Positions 22,314 to 32,886 of a stretch of DNA of 64,000 nucleotides are shown here, in pieces (position 1 is the first letter of the stretch; each line of letters begins with the position of its first letter). The DNA comes from Massospora cicadina (Eukaryota; Entomophthoromycota; Entomophthoromycetes; Entomophthorales; Entomophthoraceae). The position numbers and the translations under genes are program-made. Below the pieces are notes generated by a model. That model searched no databases and was not told the DNA's origin. It was given only the letters and a program-made list of their open reading frames with translations. The stretch covers positions 372,001-436,000 of the forward strand of contig JAKSZP010000001.1 of assembly GCA_022478985.1 (NCBI GenBank), given 5' to 3'.

Positions 22314-24709
22314 CAGGGGAAGGGATGAATAGCTCCAATTGACCGTGTACTTTTAGGTCCAGCTGTGCCATATTCTTTAAAATGAGAGATTTTAGGAGTT
22401 AATTTGATTCATTTGATACATTTTGATGAAACAACATTCACTGGAGATCCTGTATCTATGATAGCTTTGGCATCAACCTGATTCACTCAGAAGTCAATAT
22501 GGGTAATGGTGCTTCTGAACTATAATAGGATGAAGCCAACAAGTAGGGCAAGAAATAAATAGAATGATTATCTTTATTATACTCATCCTGCCTTTGATGT
22601 TTTTGCTGTGCACTCATATCATTATCGAGGTGGAGAATCTTATTGGTCTAATCCCTTTTCTTCTTCTAATCCACTTCCTTTTTGAAATAACGATCCTCAG
22701 TATGAAAATATTGATGACTGTAATTACACTGGAACGCCTTAGTATTTTCAGGCATAGCATAAAATTTGGGGTGACTAGGTCTAGGAGACTCATAAACTCT
22801 GGGTTTTTCAGAGAATTGAGGAGGCAATTCCAATAAGGCCTCCTTAATGGGCAAGATACTTTGAAATTCTTTTTTATCTTGATTAGATAAAATTGCATTT
22901 GCGTTCTGGAAGAAAAAGCTGAAATAACTGCTGGAATTGCATCATCCAGATTAAACCGACCACAAACTACTAGAGTCTAAGCTTCCCAATTAACTAATGA
23001 GCAAAGTCTTTGATGGATTCATTTTGGTGGGGCTGTATACCCAAAAAAGCCTGTTTTTAAGAGGATAGAGTTTTCTCACTCCCATATTCTTTGATTAACG
23101 CTTCCTTCACCTGAGACCAGGTAAAGCAAGTCATCAAATGGGGTAAAATTATATCTAGAGCCAAATGTGTAAGGCATTTGGCAAATAATTCATCTTTTGG
23201 TGATCTGTAACCTCACACAGTGCCTTTTCATAAAGATAGAGGAAGGAGATAATGCTGCCTTCCCCTGGTGATTACTTGTCTTTGAAATCCGGTTTGAAAC
23301 TCATGGGGGCATTAGTGGTCAAAACATGTACTACGGGTTGTTCTGATTGAATGGAAACAGAAGAATTAGAGTCCAACGCTTGAGAAGAAAATTGAGGATA
23401 ATGACCAGTGGCTTCAGTATGAATCTCACTAATTTGACAGCTCATATCAGCAAGTCCCACTTTCTCATCTAATAGGTGAGATAACTCAAAAATATGTTCC
23501 TTCTGGGCATTATGCTTGAGTTCCAGCGTCTCACTCTTCTCTTAAAGCATTTCTCCTTTAGATTCACAAGCATGGAGCAAGATATCGGTGTCCTTTGCAC
23601 ATTTACCTAAATTGATCAACTCATTAATAAAGACTTAAGTGACAAGAGGGTACCAATTGGTACCCCATTGGGAGATAAGTTATACTCCTTGGACAATTTA
23701 TAGAATTGTTCATACAAGCAATCCATCATACTCAAGAGTGTCAATTTGTTGAAGGGATCCTAAATGCCAATCACCACTTGGAGGCCCCGAGGTCTTTCCA
23801 CGCCTGATGGTCCACGAGGCCCTACATCCCCAGGGGGTCCCTGAGGTCCATCAGCACTGGGTGGTCCACATGGTCCTTCACCCCCAGGTGGTTTACAAGG
23901 TCCTTCAACCCCTGGGGGACCCATAGCTCCAGTGCTTTTATCTACCTCATTGATCCAGAATTGAATTCCTGAGTACAGCTGCTCCAATTTAACGAGATGG
24001 GTTCTAACTTCCTCCTCCATTGATTTATTACGCTTAGATAGTTGGAAAAGACCCTCTCTTCATTATTTCTATATCTCCTGAACCCGCTTTGTGAACTGTT
24101 TATCAACAAAACCATACTCCCAATATCAAGCTGAATAAGCTGTTGAATTTCATTAAGAAGGTTCCAATTACGAATAATGGCCTTGTGATCATCTCAGTCA
24201 AACTCAGTGGCAGACTCAATAAATTTGGAAACATGATTATTCAAGGATTGAAGTCCCTCTAGTAAATTGAACATCCCTTAATGTACATTCCCACTATGGG
24301 TTAGATTGTTTAAATTTGGGTGTACGAGCTGGTTCAAGTATTGCTTGGAGCCAATCCTAACATTTGGGAGGTTTACAACACTTCCTGCAAAATAGAGGGT
24401 ATGACATTAGATCAAGATCAGATAGAACGGATTTCAGGGATTAAGGCACCTTCTAGCAGTTGATTGATAAACATTTTTGGTAAAACCTCAGGTGGTATTT
24501 CAAAGTCAGAGATAAAGCTTAATTTAGGGCCTATAAAGCTTTCAAGTTGGCACAAAATTCCAACGTGGAGGGTAATCTTGGGATTTGGGCTCCAGTTGAA
24601 TGGACCCATTGTAAAATGTTGCCTTGCTCATGGTCTTGAGCTTCTTCAGGCAAAAAATGAGAATCCCTGGTAGTGATTGACATTTTCACTGGTGCATAAC
24701 TCAGAGTGC
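22314..24709 (-). pseudogene. Gypsy-C gag and protease
   Basis: Read from right to left. The 5' part (24531-24728) opens with 'MSITTRDSHFLPEEA'. Next comes a segment at 23760-24020, starting 'MEEEVRTHLVKLEQLYSG' and running into about 40 residues of collagen-like Gly-X-Y repeats (GPPG, GPCGPP, GPQGPPGDVGPRGP). A decayed capsid-like stretch lies at about 22900-23300. A possible nucleic-acid-binding patch 'QCNYSHQYFHTEDRYFKKE' is near 22680-22740. The protease active site 'AIIDTGSPVNVVSS' is near 22430-22470 and nearly equals that of gypsy-B. Stops and frameshifts occur throughout. Confidence 0.75.
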
Positions 24710-24727
24710 CCCCTGTAGTGAGCACCA
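24710..24727 (-). other. Gypsy-C primer-binding site
   Basis: The minus strand reads TGGTGCTCACTACAGGGG one base inside the 5' LTR. It differs from the gypsy-B site by two transitions. The downstream GGCACTC can pair with the GAGTG just upstream, so a local hairpin is possible. Confidence 0.65.
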
Positions 24728-24728
24728 C

Positions 24729-25067
24729 TCTGGAAGTTTAGAAATACACTTCCAATGGGGCAGTTTTCTCTCAAAGTTACACTGAGCGGACTCTCTAAAA
24801 AAGCGATAAAATTAAATGAAAATACAGGTTATAATTTGACCTAATTTTGTTAATGAAAAAGAGGATATTTATAGGCTTCATAGTGGCTTGCAATCTTTCA
24901 GAGAAAATTTTTCTCTGCGCAATTGAATATTAAATTAATTGATCAGAATGAGATTGATTGTTAACCATTATAGATTGAGATATATTGCTCTCTCCTTCTG
25001 ATGATGCCAGGGAATTTTTGATGGAGTGGGATTTTTGGAGACAAAAGAATTTGGAAAAATACCAACA
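24729..25067 (-). repeat. Gypsy-C 5' LTR
   Basis: 339 bp, the same length as the partner at 4981-5319 and similar throughout. The minus strand begins TGTTGGTATTTTTCC and ends CTTCCAGA. CTGTG follows outside at 25068-25072. Confidence 0.88.
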
Positions 25068-25072
25068 CTGTG

Positions 25073-27656
25073 GAAGGAACAATCTTTGATACTAGTTATA
25101 AACTGGGCAAATGCAACTACCTAGTGCTATTAGACCCCTATTATAATTGTTCACAGATTATCCAAAAGGACAGAATCTTCTCATGACAAGTGATTTAGAT
25201 CCCTAAGGTAAGCAAGGCTCAATCCTTGGTTGCTTTAAGGAGCTTTGACTTCTGTATTTGACTGCTCTGGGATCTCCAATGTCATTCTGGTTTCCACAAT
25301 ATGATGCATTCTTATAATATTATAATATCCTTTTTGGTTCATACCAGGTTTCCACGTTTTTAAAATATTTATGTGACTTTTAGCCTTTATTCTGAAGAAT
25401 TTGCACTGAAAGTAAATTTTTATCCTTATAAACCAGATTGATGAAATTATTCCTCTTGAAAAAAGGCGCCTTCCTTCTTGTTGATAGATTATTGGCACCA
25501 TCAGCCCAGAATTGAAAAGGTAACTTCCTCAAAGTCACATTTGACCCTATACTTCTGCATGAAATCAGTGCCAATGAGAATGTCATAATTATTATTAGCC
25601 AAGACAATTGCCAGCGCTGATATGATCAAGGATCCAAACTATAGTGGCATAGTACTATAGACCCTTCAAGAAGTGGTAGAATCAGGACTGGCTATCCCAT
25701 ACTGCTTCCTATGTTCCAAATCCTAGTTGACTTTCATCTTGGGACTAATTTAGTCAATAAAATATCAACTGTCCTCTGCTATCAATTATTACCCTGAAGG
25801 GGACTTGGTTCATTAAGATATCCATATATATGAGCACTCAGAAAAATAAGATAGATTATTGTTTGCTGCATGTATGAAGGATTCGTTTTTCAATTCTTAG
25901 GGTAATCTGCTAACTTAAATATTGGGTAACATCAATCTATATAATCTATTCAATCTTTAAATTAACTCTATCGTATATGGCATCTAATAAGTCATTTTCA
26001 TCTTTTGTTTTTGGTTTTTTAGCCTTTTGTCAGGTTTTTGGACGAGCTATATCCTCCACAATTAAGGGGCAATTCCCCTCAAATTTCAATTTTAGTTATT
26101 GCGTAAACATCTTGGTATATTGTTTAATAAAGGGGTTTGACTTAAACTCATAAGAAAATTGTTATGACTTTTCTAATTCATATAGTATATCAGGGGAATT
26201 TTGACCACCTGCTTTTCTAGGATGTTCCTCATATAGACTTCATTACCTTTTACCTGCCATCCAAAGTCACCTTTTTCTCCTTTGACTGGCTAGGGTAACC
26301 TGATTATTTTCTTTTCGCTGTTCACAATTGTTGAAAAATATCCAGGATAATAAAAATTATTAAAATTTCATTATGGCTTGTTGGGAGTTCTGTATCCTTC
26401 ATAAATCATGTCTTTCTTCACAAAAATATTGTAATCCCTGAATTTTTCAGGGAATCGTCCTGAACCCTTATGCAGTTTGGCTAATTTTTTAGTTTATAGT
26501 CTAATTTTGTAGCATCAAACGTCACTTATAGGACTTCAGATTTTCTACTGAATGGGAAATGGTATATTTACTAGCAAGAGATGACGCCATAATTTAGTTA
26601 AAATCTTAGTGAAGGCGTGATGCGTTTTATTAGCAATTATTCCGTTGAAATCAGTCATCATATTAGCCACTAAGGAACTACACTTCCTCAAAAAGATGGC
26701 TTGCAAACTCACCCCTCATTTTGTCTTTCTTTAACCTAATTCCCAATAATTCTTGCTTCTGAGCTAAAATCGTATTTGTGCTCCCAAATTCAGATAGAAT
26801 TACTTTCTTTGCCTCTTTTTTTTAGTACTAGATGGTCACTTTCTTTGCCTCTTTATAGCTCTAATTATCCCCACAAAGAAAGGGCAAAACTAGAATTTGG
26901 AACAAGAAATTGGGGCAAATTTTGCATTAATGACATATTTCTGATGGTCGTTGTACCATACATGGTCATCTCAAATAACTGGAAAAAAGCAGGTAATCAT
27001 CCTAATGGAAAATGGAAAAATTAGAGTACTCTTGGATCTCCAACAATAGATATGAAGTTTTTTATTTAACTTTGTAAATATGATGGTTTCACTTCAGGCA
27101 ATACTTCAGGAAGTACCATGGTTGGATGCATTAACTGAACAGAATGGATTGTGTTTACTTGTAACTTTTTAAATTTAATAGAAGCTGATTTATCATCAAA
27201 TAACTTCCATTGTGTTACTAATCCCAAGTTCAGGTACACTTAAAATCTTTGGGTCATCCAATTTTATATGGAATCTTTTCTTCCAAATAAAGCAATGTTG
27301 GTCATTTTCCTAACCTTGAAATTTTCTTAATTTCCCCTTGCAGAGTCATTTCATGGTTTTAACTTTCTTCTGAAGTGAAGCCTTTCAAATTTAGCAAATC
27401 AAATAAATGATCTTATAACTCACATTTATCCTTTTTGTATTTGAACACTTCATCATCCAACTTAATGACTTTAAGTTTCAATGAGTTAAATTTGGGCTAA
27501 GTTGCCAACTCAAAAGCGTTTTTATTAATGATTTTTTTAATTCCATGCAAAGTTAGCAATTTTGCTCTCATCTATTCATTAAGTTTCTTTATATTGTCTC
27601 CCTATATCTCTAATGGTGTTCATAATTTACTGGCTCGTATTACCTAAATTTGCATG
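25073..27656 (-). pseudogene. Gypsy-D protease and gag remnants, right part
   Basis: AT-rich, stop-rich sequence. On the minus strand near 25515-25610 the block 'VLANNNYDILIGTDFMQKY' matches the C-terminal half of the gypsy proteases seen here, and a decayed active-site region lies near 25780. Beyond 25900 only short ORFs remain, so 26.0-27.6 kb is probably decayed gag but I cannot prove it. It joins 4262-4975 once gypsy-C is removed. Confidence 0.55.
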
Positions 27657-27661
27657 ACAGT
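27657..27661. repeat. Target-site duplication of small LTR element, left
   Basis: ACAGT here and at 31191-31195 flank the element. Confidence 0.65.
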
Positions 27662-27898
27662 TGTTGGGACATGGGAGCACCACCAACCTGTCCCATATTG
27701 AAATAGGGCCCAAAATCCCATAGCGAGTTAATAGGGCTTCAAGGCCTTAGTAAGCCTAAATAGGAAAATAGATTTTAAGATATGGTACTTTATTTGAATA
27801 ATGTTTTGAGGTATTTATAAGGACATCATCGCTAGAATTGGGATCAGGATGAGGAAATTTGGGATAGGAAAGGGTCAGCATTGGTTGCCAGCGGTGAG

Positions 27899-27916
27899 TT
27901 AAATATAGGTATTATT
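27899..27916. repeat. Target-site duplication of half-LINE, left
   Basis: TTAAATATAGGTATTATT (18 bp) occurs exactly again at 29804-29821. Confidence 0.92.
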
Positions 27917-29803
27917 CAATTCAATTTATTCAAGGTACGCCAACCAGGGGATGGACAGTACTGATCACAACACTCAAAACGGCAAAACAAACTACTAACC
28001 AGGTGGGAAGCAGAAACTGCTTAACCCACCATGGCAGAGGGTGAGGAGGGGTCAGGGGGTGGGTTTTCAGAAGACCCACCTCGATCAAGGGGTGTTGGTT
28101 ACAGTACCAGATCAGAGCAGAGAGCCAGGGCGTTGGGGCGTTGGGGCATCTGCATAATGGGGGCTGAGGTCAGCGTAGTAGGAGTTTTCCACTTCTGCAT
28201 CAAGATAATGATGGGAAAGTGTTTCAATAAAAGCTGCAAGGAGAACTTCAGCTTCTTTGCGGGCTTCAGGAAGTTGGGTGAAAAGGGAGATACTGTGGCT
28301 TGTGATTTTAGCTGAGGGGTTGAATGAAGCTAGCGTTGCGACATTCATAACAGCGATTTCAGCATCATCAAATAGTTTTGAGATGTCACTGCAGGGAGAT
28401 TCAGGGAAGTCGGGGGGAAGAAGATGGCGGGAAGGCCATGCTGGAGCTGGGCCACTGACTGGGCCACCGCGGCGCGTAGTTTTGGGCAATGAGGAGAGGC
28501 CACCGCAGCTAAGGCGAGCTGGTGGTCACTTTGGAAGGGGGCTGTATTGGGTAGAGGAGCAAAATGGCGAGGGGTAGGGGCTTCATCGAAGTTGGGAAGG
28601 AAAAATTCTGCTGACCATAATCACCATGGCAGAGAGGTTGACCTGTATGCTTACTAATGAGGACATTACCTGATTCGTCAGTTTCAGCCAATTGATCCCA
28701 TGGATTTTGGTTCACTGGAATAGTGGGTAGGATTGGGCGAATGGGCAGCTGCTTGGGTGCAAATGTTGGTCCAAGCATTGCTCTGATTGGCTGGCGTAGA
28801 TTTAGGTGGGAGAGTGAGGATGGAGGTTTTGGGTGGGTCTGATTTTCCATGTGGGCCCACTGAACGAGATTGGAGGGTGGGAGGGGGCAGCAAAGTGCCC
28901 CATACTGAACCTCCAGAGGGGGGCTCAGAAGTTGCATCAGCGGATTTGGCCTTAGGGCACGCTCTTTTTGCATGGTCGAGGCTAAAGCAGAGGGAATAAA
29001 TCTGCCTACCATTATTGACCTGAGCCCAAAAGAAATGATCAGGTGCTGCAGCTACCCTAGCGCGGGGTGGGATTTGTTGGGCTATGGTAGGGTGGTGTGG
29101 TATGATGGTGGCTGTTGCACGAGGAGCAGCAAGGCGTTCTGCACCAGATGGAATGGCAAAGATGAGGTTGGGCTGAGTGCCATAAGCCATGAGCCCCGCG
29201 ACCAACTGGTCATACAAAACCTGGGGTGGAAGGTGGGATGTAAGATTTGCAAAGGATACCACTAGCGTGGTGTCTGAAGGGAGGCGAGTACAGGTTGTGG
29301 AAATGGGGTTTTTTTATAAACTAGAGGAGTTTGTGCTGCCGCTTCAGCATCCTCCTCAGATTGGAACCCAACGTCAAAGTAGCCCTTAAAAGGGCGGAAG
29401 TCTATAAAGCCAGCTGGCGCAAAGGCTGTAGTGACTAGGTCAATAATTGCCTTATCGGCATATGGGAACAAACGCCCATAGTCCACTCTGAGGCAATAGC
29501 GAATAGCAGAGCGAGGGAGGGCGAGAGGATGGGGGCGAGAAGGGTGGACGCGCTCCAGGTGGAGCGCTAAGTCCCGTGGGAGGACAAAACGGTTGGAAGC
29601 AGTGGGCGGGCTGTTTGAGCCCGTCTGAACGCGCTTGCCTGCAGGGCGGAAAACGCTAGGTGGGGGTGCACTGCTGCCCCACACTGGGGTGGCAGGCGGC
29701 AGAGCCAAGGACATCAAAGAATAGGTTTGGGCAGATGGCTGTGGATAAATAAACTTAAATTTAAAATCGCTCAAAAGTGACTTTGAGCGGTTAAAGAGAG
29801 TTT
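27917..29803 (-). mobile_element. Half-LINE copy 1: ORF1-only non-LTR element
   Basis: A complete 1,887-bp insertion between perfect 18-bp duplications. It holds one long broken ORF1 region (about 28020-29774) and no endonuclease or RT. Its 3' end carries the tail at 27934-27957, matching the LINE-A tail at 19 of 24 positions, then TTGAATAAATTGAATTG. Copy 2 at 62.4-64 kb has the same spacing from a conserved ORF1 block to the tail, so the short form is a family trait and not a one-off deletion. It resembles mammalian HAL1 in concept only. Confidence 0.85.
28020..29774 (-). pseudogene. Half-LINE ORF1, broken
   Basis: It begins 'MSDFKFKFIYPQP' at 29774, followed by a Pro/Ser-rich segment, then 'RYCLRVDYGRLFPYADKAI' and the conserved 'GFIDFRPFKGYFDVGF' near 29365-29412. 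After a frameshift near 29265 come 'TTLVVSFANLTSHLPP' and a run to 'IPSGAERLAAPRATATIIPH'. A knuckle-like 'YSLCFSLDHAKRACPK' near 28965-29010 lacks its first Cys (Tyr instead). Then come a Pro-rich part, 'NPWDQLAETDESGN' (near 28670-28710), and a last frame (28112-28489) with 'SDISKLFDDAEIAVMN'. The order of blocks parallels LINE-A and LINE-B ORF1, so an RNA-binding role is likely. Confidence 0.75.
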
Positions 29804-29821
29804 TTAAATATAGGTATTATT
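29804..29821. repeat. Target-site duplication of half-LINE, right
   Basis: Exact copy of 27899-27916. Confidence 0.92.
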
Positions 29822-30652
29822 AATACAAGAGGAGTTGGACCATCTAAGCATTATTCGCCAATGATCCCAAAAGGTAGTTGATTAGGGTGCAAGCACCAAG
29901 ATGGGATTCCCTGAAACCCAATTTGTTTCAACATTCTCAGCATTATTTGTCTATATCAAATTATTTATATATATATATATTTGGCAAATACCAATACTTT
30001 GTACCAGGCACAACCCAAGTCAATGGGGACCTCAATCTGGCATTCGCCCATAGGCAAGTTGTGACTCCTAGTTGGGGCTTCCCCATTAAAGGGAGAGTCC
30101 CAACAGAGCCCCTTCAAGCCTTGCTAGGGGTCATAGCCAAGGCGGGGTCATTGGCATGAGAAATGGCATCTGGAAGAGGTCCTGGCATCGGGGAAGTCAC
30201 CTAGAATTGGGAAAAGGTCCTGGCATCAGTGATGACACCCAGCATTGGTGCTTGATCAGCATTGGGAAGAGGCCTGGCATTGGAATAATAGCTGACATTG
30301 TGGATCAAACCCTTTTAATTCAGATTGCAGTTTTGGGCCACTGATTACTATGCTTTTGGGGGCCCTTAGTCCCCCTCAACCTGTCTTTCTTAATTGAACA
30401 GGGGCTGGGGTACCTGAGCTTGTCTTCCCAGTATCAGAATCAGACTAGCTAGGGGGAACCCCCAGCAGATCTAACTTCTTCAACCTGGCTTGACAGCCAA
30501 AAAGGTGGATCAGGGGCCAGGGAAGGCCATATCTCCTGGGTTGTTTAATTACAGGGTAAGCTTTGGGAAAAATTACTCAGCCATGACATCCCTCATCTTC
30601 CCTTAGATTAGCTCTTGCAGGGAACTCAAGGGCACTTGCCAGGGAGCACCAT

Positions 30653-31190
30653 TTTTTAGGACATAGGGGAGCAACTCTAACTTTTCTCATATTAAAGTAT
30701 GTTTCTGAAGCCTCCCAGCGAGTTAATAGGCCTTTAAGGCTTTAGTAAGCTTAAATAGGTAAAGAGTTTGTGAGAAAATGTAGTTTCTTTGAATAAAACC
30801 TCAAAGTGAATATTGCAATTGAGGCTAGAATTGGGATTGGGAAGGGAAGGGTTCAGGATAGGAAGAATCTTGGCATTTATTGATGACTAAGTTTAATAAT
30901 AATATTGTACAGGGGAATAAACAATCCTCAACTAACTCATTGGTGAAACCCAAAGGGGTTATCTAATTGAGGTGTAAGCGCCGTCAGACATCTTGCCACA
31001 GTACAATAGGTTTTGACACCCTCAGCATTTTTGCCGATGTCATTTATTAATTTATTTTTTATTATTGAGTCCATACCCCAATACTTTAGATTGGGCTCAA
31101 CCCAGGTTAGTGGGGAACCTAATCTGGCATTCGCGTGTATGCAAGTTAAAACCCCTAATTTGTAATTCCCCCAATAAAGAGAGAATCCCA
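30653..31190 (-). repeat. 5' LTR of small LTR element
   Basis: About 538 bp, partner of the interrupted LTR at 27662-30102. The left edge is diverged and placed only to within a few bases. Confidence 0.75.
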
Positions 31191-31195
31191 ACAGT

Positions 31196-31352
31196 ACTCA
31201 TCTTTTATAATATTGCACTAGCATTTTATTTTCTCTTTCTACGTTACTGTTTATAAGGGGTTTTAGGGCGCTAAAATAGTTGAGTTCCAATGTTTGTATC
31301 TAATATTTTCACGACTCTTATAGCTAAGTTCCTTTCATTTTTGAATATTAAT
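31196..31352. other. Short AT-rich spacer
   Basis: About 157 bp between the small LTR element and LINE-A2. I see no gene or repeat in it. It is probably a piece of older gypsy DNA that continues at 36657. Confidence 0.4.
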
Positions 31353-31368
31353 ACCTGCGGGCAAACAT
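31353..31368. repeat. Target-site duplication of LINE-A2, left
   Basis: ACCTGCGGGCAAACAT matches ACCTGCGGGAAAACAT at 36641-36656, one mismatch in 16. Confidence 0.92.
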
Positions 31369-31466
31369 AAAAGACTTTTCTTTCTCGTTGCAATCACTTT
31401 TGCAACCTATTCAATTCAAGACTGAATCTAGTCTGATAATCTCACAGAGGAGATTAGTTTGCGCCC

Positions 31467-32880
31467 ATGTCAGGGAGCAGTTGGGCAAGTAAGATAAGAG
31501 GAGCAGGTGGAAGACCCACAGCCTCCAACGTTCAGAAATGCCCCGGAGAAACTGGCGGAATAGACAAAAATTTTAAAAAACCGGTGGTCACTATTTCCCT
31601 GGAAATACTCACATGGCAAGCATGATGCAACCAGTACATCAACACACCACACTCCCAGCCACTTTTGTCAGTGGAATTTGGAGTCCGCGTATTTCTGGAC
31701 AGCCAACAAATGGCCTTATGGGAAAAATTTTGTGAAGATGTACACATAATTTTCCCGACCACAGTGTACGTCGCACCTCACTCCATGTCATGCAGCTGGC
31801 TGGACCTAAGTTTTGAAAGCAAAGAGGAAGCAGATGAGGCTGCTGTGGTGCGCGTAGTGGTCGACCACCCCAAAGGGCAACAGGTCGTCAAAACCAAGTG
31901 CACCAGATGGACAAAATCAAACCAAATTATCCTCACGTTTGACTTTTTGCCTACTATGGTAAAACGTGATATTTTGGAACAACACCTGAAAGATGGTCTT
32001 GCCGTATATGTCAAAATACAATCTTTTGAAATGCAACGCTTCACGCTGATGCCACACCTGTGCACCAGCAAAGCCATCGCAGTTCTGACCCCAACTGAGA
32101 AGATCGTAAAGGACCTAACCCAGATCCCACACTCCACTTTTATTGATATCGCAGGGCATACCACCCACCCATTATGGGTGACCATGGACAGCGCGCCCCC
32201 CATTTGCACCCACTGTGACGTGTTTGGCCATAAGGCACATGCATGCCCCATCAAGGAGGGCGTCACATTCTAAGAGCACCCCTCAGCGGCCATGGCCAAT
32301 GGAGAGGCGCACTACAAACCAACTGCAAGCACCAAGGAGGCTTTCCCGTGGGGAGCACAAGGCTGCTACCTACTGGTAAAGCCTATCTCCCCGCAAGAGC
32401 GGAAGAAGGCCAAGCAGGACCATAGGGCCGCGGCCAAGGAAGCGGCCAAGGCCACCACCGCTATCCCACACTTACAACGCCAGGAGGACATGGAAACCTT
32501 CGCAGCAGAAGCAACTTGGGAATCCATCAACCAATCAGATTGGGAAGCCCATGCTGAGTGGCCCACTCAATCCGAGGATCTGATGGGGGATTCAATCTCA
32601 CCCAATCGTTGCACCCAAGCTCTGGTTGAAACCAACTTGGGACCTATCCCAACTAAAAAATTTTTTTGACCCACTCAACGGTGCACTGAACTCATCCGCA
32701 CCGCAAAAAATTCATCTGACATTGGGAAAACAAAAAGCAAAGGCTAAAGCCAATGCAACACTTTCCACAAAAATTAATAAAAATCCCGATAGTGTTGCTG
32801 CTAACACCTGTGCTGCTGTGAAGGCCCGTGGGGATCTAGAGGAGGCTGGTGGGCCCAGGCGCCTACCCCCTCGCACCTAA
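31467..32880 (+). pseudogene. LINE-A ORF1, copy A2
   Basis: It starts MSGSSWASK. Conserved blocks are 'WEKFCEDVHIIFPTTVYVAP', 'SWLDLSFESKEEADEA', 'FLPTMVKRDILEQHLKDGL', the zinc knuckle CTHCDVFGHKAHAC (near 32206-32247), a Lys/Ala-rich linker and a tail ending 'EAGGPRRLPPRT'. Two stops (a TGA where A1 has CGA, after 'LTWQA'; a TAA at 32271-32273 where A3 has CAA) and a one-base slip in the A6T7 run near 32660 break it. The stop lies six bases before ORF2. The likely role is packaging of element RNA. Confidence 0.88.
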
Positions 32881-32886
32881 GGTGTG

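Larger units (their letters stand above)
4981..25067 (-). mobile_element. Gypsy-C, LTR retrotransposon with two nested insertions
   Basis: The element is read on the minus strand. The 5' LTR is 24729-25067, followed by gag, protease, RT, RNase H and integrase, and the 3' LTR is 4981-5319. Both LTRs are 339 bp and a CTGTG duplication flanks them. Two later elements interrupt it: gypsy-B (16562-22313) between protease and RT, and LINE-B (7645-13718) in the integrase region. Without them the element is about 8.2 kb, a normal gypsy size. The order protease, RT, RNase H, integrase defines Ty3/gypsy. Coding regions are full of stops. Confidence 0.88.
27662..30102 (-). repeat. 3' LTR of small LTR element, split by half-LINE
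   Basis: The two pieces 27662-27916 and about 29822-30102 together match 30653-31190. Shared blocks include GCGAGTTAATAG, AAGGCYTTAGTAAGC, TCTGGCATTCGC and the ending GAGARTCCCA. Confidence 0.8.
27662..31190 (-). mobile_element. Small non-autonomous LTR element (TRIM-like or deletion derivative)
   Basis: Two LTRs of about 540 bp (27662-30102, itself interrupted by a half-LINE, and about 30653-31190) enclose only about 550 bp with no pol. The LTR ends are TGTTGGG...TCCCA and an ACAGT duplication flanks the element. On the minus strand a TGGTGCTCCCTGGCAAGT primer-like site follows the right LTR, and a CTTGAAGGGG purine tract precedes the left LTR, so orientation is minus. The internal part (30103-30652) has imperfect short repeats around CTGGCATCRGGGAAG and AGCATTGGGAAGAGG but no domain. 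Confidence 0.78.

Noticed and set aside
29960..29984. (AT)n microsatellite as a functional element
   Set aside because: It is a short run inside an LTR, with no other sign of function.
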